41,136 nt of DNA from Myxococcaceae bacterium. Its GTDB lineage: Bacteria > Myxococcota > Myxococcia > Myxococcales > Myxococcaceae. The notes beneath the pieces were generated by a model, which worked only from the letters and a program-made list of their open reading frames with translations, searched no databases and was not told the DNA's origin. This document shows, piece by piece, positions 35,162-41,136 of the stretch. How positions within the stretch are numbered: the first letter of the stretch is position 1; the number at the start of each line of letters is the position of its first letter. The stretch covers positions 1 to 41,136 of the forward strand of contig JAEUJP010000504.1 in NCBI GenBank assembly GCA_016793725.1, given 5' to 3'. The position numbers were made by a program, and so were the translations under genes.

Positions 35162-36546
35162 GGCTTCGTCACCAGCAGCAGGTACTCGCCCGCCCGCTCG
35201 ACGCCGCCGCTCACGTACGTGTCGAGCGCGAGGTAGTACGTGCCCGCCGCGAGCGCCGCCGTGATGCTCTTGTCGTTGCGCTGCAGGCAGCCGGCCGCCG
35301 TCTTCGTCGCGTCGAGCAGGTGCACGTCGATGTCGGCCCCGCCGAGAGAGATGACGTCGAAGCGCAGCGTCGCAGCCGCCGGCAGCGTCAGCGCGTAGTA
35401 CACCTCGGGCCCCGACTCGTCGGCGGCCGAGCTGCAGCCGCCGTATGCCGCGAGCCGCTTTTCGCCGGCCACTCGGGTGTCGCGAAGGTCGCCGAAGGGC
35501 AGGGCCGGCACCTCGAACGGCGCCGCCGCGCTGCCCTGCCCGGCGAGCCGCACGCCCGTCGCGTCGGAGGCCACCCCGTCGCGCACCGCCTTCACCGTAC
35601 GGTCGAGCGCCTCGAGCGTCACGAGGTTGCGCACGTTGTGCCCGAACGCGAGGCCGGCGGGAGTGAACACGCACGGCCGCCGCGCCCCGGGGAAGTAGAC
35701 GTCGAGGTGCACGCCGTCGGCGCCGAGCCCGTGCGATGCGAGCGGCGAGAGCGCGCGGTGCAGGTCGACGAACGGCAGCCCGCGCGCCTGCGCGACGCCA
35801 CGAATCACCGCGTTGTAGCGCGGCACCCAGGCGTCGACCGCCGCGCTGTCGTCGCGCGCGGGAATCGCCGAGAGCACCGGCACCACGCCCGCCATGGTCA
35901 GCCGGTCGGCGATGCCGAACAGGTTTCGCCCGAACGTGTCGAGGTTCATGCCGCCGACGTCGTTCGTGCCGAACATCACGGTCGCGTACCGCGGGTCGTG
36001 GGCGTTCACCTCGTTCTCGAGCGGCGAAGGTGTACCGGCGATGGCCGAGCCGGCGCTCCAGCCGACGGTCGCGGCGAGGCTCGTGCGCCCGTAGCTCATC
36101 GAGCCCCTGAAGTGGTTCACGGTCGCCTGAAGCGCCGTGCGGCCGTCGAGGTCGACGTTCGCTCCCTCGAAGCACTCGAGGTAGCTCGGGTTCACGGTGT
36201 TCGAGTCGCCGACCTTCGACAGCCGCGTCGCCGTGCGCGGCGCCCGCGCGGCGATGGTGCGCAGGTTCGTCACCACGTCGGGCGTCAGCGGCGAGTGCAG
36301 CGCGCCCGCGGGGTAGAGCAGTGTGCCGAGCGGCCCCGCATCGGGCACGCCGGCATCGACGGTGACTTCGCCCGCGTCGACGGTCACGCCCGCGTCGAAG
36401 ATGACTCCGGCATCGGGCACCTCACCTGCGTCTGCCGGCACGCTCGCGTCGAGCGACTCGCCCGCGTCTTCGACCGACGCATCGGGCCCTTCCGGCAGCG
36501 GCGTGCCACACGCACAGATGATCAGCCCCAGCAGCGCCCGCTTCAC
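35158..36546 (-). CDS. SGNH/GDSL hydrolase lipoprotein with C-terminal PPC domain
   Basis: 462 residues from a GTG at 36546, chosen because it gives a compact lipoprotein signal (KRALLGLIICAC, cysteine 13); an upstream ATG at 36621 would push the signal inside. Residues about 22-73 are an Asp-Ala-Gly-rich linker typical of myxobacterial lipoproteins. The hydrolase domain has G113-D-S115 (nucleophile), G193-T-N-D196 and D277-x-x-H280. The C-terminal 100 residues resemble a PPC (pre-peptidase C) beta-domain, which helps secretion or binding. Cys-rich spots suggest disulfides. Substrate may be an acylated polysaccharide or lipid (inference). Coupled to the PanE-like gene. Confidence 0.9.
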   Translation of the reverse strand: MKRALLGLIICACGTPLPEGPDASVEDAGESLDASVPADAGEVPDAGVIFDAGVTVDAGEVTVDAGVPDAGPLGTLLYPAGALHSPLTPDVVTNLRTIAARAPRTATRLSKVGDSNTVNPSYLECFEGANVDLDGRTALQATVNHFRGSMSYGRTSLAATVGWSAGSAIAGTPSPLENEVNAHDPRYATVMFGTNDVGGMNLDTFGRNLFGIADRLTMAGVVPVLSAIPARDDSAAVDAWVPRYNAVIRGVAQARGLPFVDLHRALSPLASHGLGADGVHLDVYFPGARRPCVFTPAGLAFGHNVRNLVTLEALDRTVKAVRDGVASDATGVRLAGQGSAAAPFEVPALPFGDLRDTRVAGEKRLAAYGGCSSAADESGPEVYYALTLPAAATLRFDVISLGGADIDVHLLDATKTAAGCLQRNDKSITAALAAGTYYLALDTYVSGGVERAGEYLLLVTKP

Positions 36547-36620
36547 TCCGCCGCCTATACCTCTTCCCACAGTTCGCCACATCGGAGCTGAAACATCGGA
36601 GTGACGCGCCAAAAGTCGCA

Positions 36621-38426
36621 TTGCGCGCGGCGGAGCCGAGCAGGAAGCTGCGCCGCATCGTGGGGCCGACCCTCAAAGCGCGCGGCCAGGCGCTCGTGCT
36701 GTTCTCGCTCGTGCTGCTCGTGCTCGTGCTCGCCACCATGGCGACGATGAGCCTCGCCCACCTCACGCACCAGAAGATGGAGCTGCAGGTCGCCAGCGAC
36801 GCCGCCGCCTACTCGCAGGCCGTCGCCACCTCGCGCGCCTTCAACTCGGTCGCCCTGCTCAACCGCGCGCAGGTCGCCACCATGGTCGCCATGGCCGGCG
36901 CCAACAGCGCGGTCAGCTTCGCCGGCACCTACCGCGCCGCGCTCAACGCGACGTACCAGGGCTACGTCGACGAGTGGAACGCCGAATACTGCGGCTGCGG
37001 CCGCCCGTTTCAGCCGAGCGTCCCCCGCATGCTCTGCGGCAACCAGGCGCAGGAGTCGTTCTCGGACTGCAAGTACGCCCAGCACGGCATGGACGCCATC
37101 GACCGGCAGTTCTGCTACGGCAACGGCAACGGCAACGGCGCGGGCGGCAACGGCAACGGCGGCGGCAGCTGCCAGGCCAACGCGAACACGTGCCTGGTGA
37201 GCTACCAGCTGTTCGGGTGGGGCGCGTTTCCCCCGAGCCCCGCGCCCCAGTTCAACTCGAACTCGCGCAGAGACTGCATCATTCGCGAGAGCGACCGCAT
37301 CAAGGGTGTGTGGCAGGGCCTCGACGACGCCGCCGGTCTGCAGAGCCGCATGATTCAGACCGAGGCCGGCGCCTACGCAGGGCTGCAGGCGACGGCGCTC
37401 GCCGAAGCGCGCGCGACGCTCGCTCCGTTCGCGCAGAACGCCATCAGCGTCGTCGGCCGGGCGCAGCCCAACGGCGCGGCGCTCAACGTGTCGCGGCGCG
37501 AGTTCGACAACGGCCACGGCGGCGGGTACCTGATGAACTCGGTCGAAGCCGCGATGGGCAGCCGCGCGCACCCGTTCATCACGCTGCGCAGCGACGGCCA
37601 GCGCGCGCTGCAAGAGGCGGTAGACCGAGCGTTCGCTCCGTGTGGCGCCGCCGGCGAGGTCACGATTCAGACGCTCGTGGGCAACAGCTACTTCGCGCAA
37701 GACAAGCAGCACGGGGCGGCGCCGGCGAGCGGCTACGGCGCGTGGTCTGACGAGCACTCGGTCGTCGTCGTCGACTACCTCGGGCCCGACGCGAACGCCG
37801 GCGACGGCGCCCCCGGCACGCCTGCGGGGCGCGTGCGCTTCGAGGGCTGGGTGCGCTCGACCGACGAGCAGCACACCGGTGACTCTCACGACTGGTGCCC
37901 CGACGACTTTCAGCCCGAGGCGACGCCGCCCGACGTACGCCACACGCTGCTGCCGCACTCGGTGCCGGCCTCGGGCCCCGACCCGTGCGCGGGCTCGTCG
38001 TGCATCTGGCCTTCGTTCGAAGACACGAACGCGGGCAACATCGCCGACCCGGGCGACGTGTTCGGCCAGCCGAAGCTGCTCGCGACCGCGACGAAAGACC
38101 TGAGCGGGCAGAGCGACCCGTGGAACCTGTTCTTCCGGTTTCGCTTCAGCAGCTCGGGGCCCGGCGAGCGCGTCGACTTCAGGGCCGAGCACGCTGTTCA
38201 GGGTGTCGTGCCTCGCCTCGAGACGCTCGCGGCGGGCATCTCGTACTACCACCGCCGGGGCCACTGGCAGGAGCCTCCGAACCTCTTCAACCCCTACTGG
38301 CGGGCGTCGCTGGTGAGGGCGAACATCGACGACACGGGCATCGCCGACGTCGGGCAGGCCATCTCGCCGCAGAACCGCGCGGCCCTCAACGCGCTGGTCA
38401 ACGCGGGCTATCGAGGCATTCCGTGA
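36621..38426 (+). CDS. Tad-type (TadE/G-like) pilus assembly protein, Cys-rich
   Basis: 601 residues from a TTG at 36621; a GTG at 36660 in frame is an alternative start, keeping the TM segment. The N-terminus has the Tad signature RGQALVLFSLVLLVLVLA and LQVASDAAAYSQAVATSRA, one TM helix followed by a helix, as in TadE/TadG minor pilins. The large exported part contains about a dozen cysteines (likely disulfides) and a Gly-Asn repeat (about 170-185). Such proteins join Flp/Tad pili or, in myxobacteria, remain of unknown role. It overlaps the next gene by 4 nt (GTGA). Divergent from the SGNH gene, with 74 bp between starts. Confidence 0.8.
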   Translation: MRAAEPSRKLRRIVGPTLKARGQALVLFSLVLLVLVLATMATMSLAHLTHQKMELQVASDAAAYSQAVATSRAFNSVALLNRAQVATMVAMAGANSAVSFAGTYRAALNATYQGYVDEWNAEYCGCGRPFQPSVPRMLCGNQAQESFSDCKYAQHGMDAIDRQFCYGNGNGNGAGGNGNGGGSCQANANTCLVSYQLFGWGAFPPSPAPQFNSNSRRDCIIRESDRIKGVWQGLDDAAGLQSRMIQTEAGAYAGLQATALAEARATLAPFAQNAISVVGRAQPNGAALNVSRREFDNGHGGGYLMNSVEAAMGSRAHPFITLRSDGQRALQEAVDRAFAPCGAAGEVTIQTLVGNSYFAQDKQHGAAPASGYGAWSDEHSVVVVDYLGPDANAGDGAPGTPAGRVRFEGWVRSTDEQHTGDSHDWCPDDFQPEATPPDVRHTLLPHSVPASGPDPCAGSSCIWPSFEDTNAGNIADPGDVFGQPKLLATATKDLSGQSDPWNLFFRFRFSSSGPGERVDFRAEHAVQGVVPRLETLAAGISYYHRRGHWQEPPNLFNPYWRASLVRANIDDTGIADVGQAISPQNRAALNALVNAGYRGIP

Positions 38427-39304
38427 CGAGAGCGAGCGCGAGAGGCCAGGCGATCACCGAGGTGGCGCTCGGGCTCCTGCTCGTGGTGCCGATTCTGCTC
38501 GGCAGCATCTACCTGGCCGAGGTGGCGATGTTTCGCCTCGAGGCGACCGAGGCGGCGACCGAGCCGTTGTGGGACGCGACGGCCTACCCGCACAACTCGT
38601 ACACCGGGGTGTTCAACCGCACGCCGGGCGCTGCGGCGACGGCGACGATGCGCGCGCAGGGCCGCCAGAGAGCGCGAGCGATTCTCTTCACGACGGCGGC
38701 GGCGGCGACCGTGGGGTGCACGGCGGGCACGGGCATGGGCATCACCATCTCGCCGACGAGCGGTGTGTACACCGACAACAACGGCATCTCGTGCACGTCG
38801 TCGCTCGACGTCGCGCCGAAGTGGCTGCCGCGCAGCTTCGCCGACCAGGGGCCGGGCGCGTTCTTCAAAGAGCCGATGCAGAGCTTCCAGCGCAACTTTC
38901 GCTTCGCGCAGAACGAGGTGAACCGGCCGTTCAGAATGGCGATCGGCGACTGGGGCCTCACGGTGCCGAACGGCGAAGACGAAGAGTGCCGCCTCACGAT
39001 GAGCGACTGCGCGAACGCCGGCTTCTTCTCGGCAGCGCAGACCACGTACAACTCGAACCGCACCGGCGGGGGCACGCAAGACCAGTCGTTCTTGCACCTC
39101 GTCGAGCAGGTCGTAATCTCGGTGCCCGCCGACCTGCCGACCGTCACCGAGTTTCAGATGAGCTTCCGCGGCGAAGACCACGGCTTCATCGAGCAGGTGC
39201 CCGTGTCGGAAGGTGACCGCCCATGGCGTACGTCGCCGTCGCTCGATGCGTGGGCCGCGTCGCACGCCGCCCGCGCGAACGGCTATCTCGGCCTCGCGCG
39301 CTGA
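38423..39304 (+). CDS. TadE-like pilus assembly protein
   Basis: 293 residues from a GTG at 38423, overlapping the previous stop by 4 nt; a longer upstream frame lies within that gene. The N-terminus RGQAITEVALGLLLVVPILLGSIYLAEVAMFRLEATEAA is the TadE-type single TM helix with the conserved Glu. The exported remainder has four cysteines and aromatic-rich strands. With the preceding gene it forms a pair of minor-pilin-like proteins, but no Flp pilin, TadA ATPase or CpaB/RcpA gene is in the window, so the secretion apparatus must be elsewhere. The transporter-like gene follows after 30 bp. Confidence 0.82.
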   Translation: MTRASARGQAITEVALGLLLVVPILLGSIYLAEVAMFRLEATEAATEPLWDATAYPHNSYTGVFNRTPGAAATATMRAQGRQRARAILFTTAAAATVGCTAGTGMGITISPTSGVYTDNNGISCTSSLDVAPKWLPRSFADQGPGAFFKEPMQSFQRNFRFAQNEVNRPFRMAIGDWGLTVPNGEDEECRLTMSDCANAGFFSAAQTTYNSNRTGGGTQDQSFLHLVEQVVISVPADLPTVTEFQMSFRGEDHGFIEQVPVSEGDRPWRTSPSLDAWAASHAARANGYLGLAR

Positions 39305-39317
39305 AGACCCGCGCTAT

Positions 39318-39334
39318 CGTGGCGGCGCGCCACG
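39318..39334 (+). promoter_or_regulatory. Hairpin abutting the start codon of the transporter-like gene
   Basis: CGTGGCG (39318-39324), a 3-nt loop and CGCCACG (39328-39334) form a perfect 7-bp stem ending at the base before the ATG at 39335. No Shine-Dalgarno sequence is seen. It could block ribosome access or act as weak terminator of the Tad-like genes. Confidence 0.4.
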
Positions 39335-41136
39335 ATGCACAGCCCAGCCACCGTCGAGCGCCGCGTGCGGCTGCTGCAGGCCCTCTTCTTCTTCCAGGGC
39401 TGGTTCATCGTGCAGGGCCGCGTCGCGTCGTACGCGTGGCTCGTCGAGTCGCAGGTCAGCGGCGTGCTGCCGTACCTCTACGTCGGGCAGGCCGTCGTGG
39501 CGTGCGCGACGACGCTGGCGTTGTTCGGCGCGGTCGACCGGGCCGGCCGCGCGACGGTGGTGCTGCGGTCGTTCGCGGTGTTCGCGCTCGGGTCGACTCT
39601 GGCGGCCGTCTCACCGCCGGGCACGCAGACGGTCGCCGCGCCGCTGCTGCTGTTGTTCATCGAGTGCGGCGTGGGCATCATCGGCGGCCAGTTCTGGCTG
39701 CTCGCGGGCGAGCTCTTGAGCCCCGAGCACGCGCGGCGCAACTTCCCCTCGGTGTCGCTGGCGGGCAGCGTCGGCGCGCTCGTCGGCGGAGCGACCGGCC
39801 ACCTCGCGGGCCTGCTCGGGCAGCGCGGGCTCGTCGCCCTCTTGGGCGTGCCGGCGGCGGCGTGCATCTCGCTGGCGCTCGTGGCGCGGCAGCGATACCC
39901 GCATCGGCTGGGGCCGAGGCCCTCGGGGGCTCCGCTGGCGTTTGCGCTCGAAGTGAAGACGGCGCTTTCGCTGTTCAAGGGCTCGCGGCTGCTCACGCAG
40001 GTGGCGGCGCTGACGGCGCTGGTGACGGCGAGCGGCATTCTCATCGACTTCGTGTTCACGCGGTCGGTGGCCGAGACGCACACGGGCTCGGCGGCGACGT
40101 TCTTGGGCAACGTGGCGATCATCGTGAACGTCGCGCACCTCGGCGTCGTGGTGCTCTTGGGGTCGAAGCTGCTGACGACGTTCGGGCTGATTCGAACGTT
40201 CTTCAGCTACCCGCTGGGTGGGCTGCTGGCGGTGCTGCTCGGGCTGCCGTTCGGTGCGCCCTTCCCCGCCGTCGCGCTGCGCGTCTTCGACCGGCTCGAG
40301 AACTTCGTGGTGCTGAACCCGGGGCTGAGCATCGCGCTGTCGGCGTTTTCACGAGAGCGGCGCGGCCGGGCGAGCCTGTGGTCGAGTGGGCTCATCAAGC
40401 CGCTCGCCATCGCGCTGACGGGTGCGAGCCTGCTGGCGCTGCGCGAGCGGCCGCAGCTCGTGTGGTGGGTGCTGACGGCGGGCTTCGTTCTGGCGGTGCC
40501 GCTCCTGGCGCGGCTGGCGACGGTGTACCGAGAGAGCCTGGTCGAGAACCTCCGCAGCGACGATCGGCTGCTGGTGGCGACGAGCATCGAGGCGCTCGCC
40601 GAGCCGGGCAACCGGGTGGTGGTGCCCATGCTGCTCGAGGTGCTGCAGCAGCGGGCCGACCCGGTGCTGGCCGAAAACGTGCTGCGGGCGGCGGGCAGCA
40701 TCGTCGACGAGCGCTTCGTGGCGGAGCTGCTCGAGGCGCTGAAGAGCAAGAACGCGTCGATGCGCATCGCGGCGGCGGGGTCGTTGAGGGCGTACGCGAG
40801 GCCTCAGGTGCTCGAGGCGCTGGGCAGCGCGCTGAAGCTCGAGGGCTCGGCGCGGGTGAAGGCGAGCTTGATTGCGGCGCTGGGGCCCGACCAGAAGGTG
40901 CTGCACCCGCTGTTGCGGGCGAGCCTGAACGACGCCGATGCGCGCGTGCGCGCGAACGCGGTCGAGGCGATCGGGCTGTCGGGCGACCCGGAGCTGATCG
41001 GCGAGCTGAGGCCGCTGCTCGACGCGGTGTCGCCGCGTGAGATCGCGAACGTCATCGTGGCGCTGGCGCGGGTGCCGGCGCACCGGGCGGCGGCGGTGGC
41101 GGCGCTGGAGCGGCTCTTTCAGTCGGAAGACCGCGG
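39335..41136 (+). CDS. ATP/ADP-carrier-like membrane protein with HEAT repeats (3' end cut by window)
   Basis: 600 residues are visible from the ATG at 39335; the frame is open to the right edge. Residues about 10-405 contain ten or more hydrophobic helices (e.g. LYVGQAVVACATTLALFGAV; GVGIIGGQFWLLAGELLSPEHARRNFPSVSLAGSVGALVGG; FFSYPLGGLLAVLLGLPFG) with the order seen in MFS/ADP,ATP carrier (NTT)-like proteins fused to HEAT repeats. Residues about 420-600 are regular HEAT-type units (VLAENVLRAAGSIVDERFVAELLEALK; VRANAVEAIGLSGDPELIGELRPLL). This fusion is known from several bacterial groups, with no settled function. It starts 30 bp after the TadE-like gene, so it may be in the same transcript. 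Confidence 0.82.
   Translation, partial: MHSPATVERRVRLLQALFFFQGWFIVQGRVASYAWLVESQVSGVLPYLYVGQAVVACATTLALFGAVDRAGRATVVLRSFAVFALGSTLAAVSPPGTQTVAAPLLLLFIECGVGIIGGQFWLLAGELLSPEHARRNFPSVSLAGSVGALVGGATGHLAGLLGQRGLVALLGVPAAACISLALVARQRYPHRLGPRPSGAPLAFALEVKTALSLFKGSRLLTQVAALTALVTASGILIDFVFTRSVAETHTGSAATFLGNVAIIVNVAHLGVVVLLGSKLLTTFGLIRTFFSYPLGGLLAVLLGLPFGAPFPAVALRVFDRLENFVVLNPGLSIALSAFSRERRGRASLWSSGLIKPLAIALTGASLLALRERPQLVWWVLTAGFVLAVPLLARLATVYRESLVENLRSDDRLLVATSIEALAEPGNRVVVPMLLEVLQQRADPVLAENVLRAAGSIVDERFVAELLEALKSKNASMRIAAAGSLRAYARPQVLEALGSALKLEGSARVKASLIAALGPDQKVLHPLLRASLNDADARVRANAVEAIGLSGDPELIGELRPLLDAVSPREIANVIVALARVPAHRAAAVAALERLFQSEDR

Noticed and set aside
36555-38264. 569-codon minus-strand open frame
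   Set aside because: Antisense to the Tad-like gene; composition Arg/Ala/Val-biased and no recognisable domain.
39223-41040. 605-codon plus-strand frame at the right edge
   Set aside because: Wrong frame; the frame from 39335 gives clear TM helices and HEAT repeats and is open to the window edge.

Overview
The window is chromosomal DNA of very high G+C content. It most likely comes from a myxobacterium (Myxococcota). Reasons: many secreted lipoproteins with Ala/Asp/Gly-rich linkers, two membrane-associated or multidomain Ser/Thr kinases of the myxobacterial type, a receiver-PilZ-TPR protein, Tad-type pilin-like proteins, frequent GTG/TTG starts, and 4-nt stop/start overlaps between successive genes. 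I see no phage, insertion sequence, CRISPR array, rRNA or tRNA. Both edges cut genes: a lipoprotein on the left and a nucleotide-transporter-like membrane protein with HEAT repeats on the right.

Layout. 1-1447 (-): a lipoprotein and a membrane protein. 1619-6712 (+): a tightly coupled four-gene module encoding exported proteins (beta-propeller/CxxCH lipoprotein, DUF1549-like CxxCH protein, Gly-rich lipoprotein, Tat-exported DUF1501 protein). 6871-7806 (+): an orphan AbiEi/DUF559 protein. 13405-8256 (-): malQ, a membrane Ser/Thr kinase, a small unknown gene, and a second Ser/Thr kinase with three 107-residue repeats. 13437-16764: an alkyladenine glycosylase (+), a membrane protein (-), and an ECF sigma / zinc anti-sigma / RlmN-like group (+). 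18459-16754 (-): an AraC regulator and an orphan PhnD-like binding protein. 18460-19100: non-coding and rich in repeats. 21721-19101 (-): YebC, an AlkZ-like protein and an exported metallo-beta-lactamase-fold protein. 21798-24571 (+): lipoprotein, CheY-like regulator, class I fumarase. 26635-24600 (-): BASS symporter and Rieske oxygenase. 26690-28519 (+): exported protein, then receiver-PilZ-TPR protein. 29682-28648 (-): alpha/beta hydrolase lipoprotein. 29740-33905 (+): small exported protein, then a 1232-residue duplicated beta-rich protein. 36546-34175 (-): SGNH hydrolase lipoprotein and a PanE-like reductase. 36621-41136 (+): two Tad-like proteins and the transporter-like protein.

The most interesting points for follow-up are: the secreted CxxCH/DUF1501 module; the exact 107-residue triplication in a kinase; the internal duplication in the 1232-residue protein; a 30-bp-arm inverted repeat carrying a CATGTTnAACAT motif that recurs elsewhere in the window; and a family of REP-like inverted repeats in three intergenic gaps. 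All functional calls come from reading the sequence and recalling protein families; no search was run.
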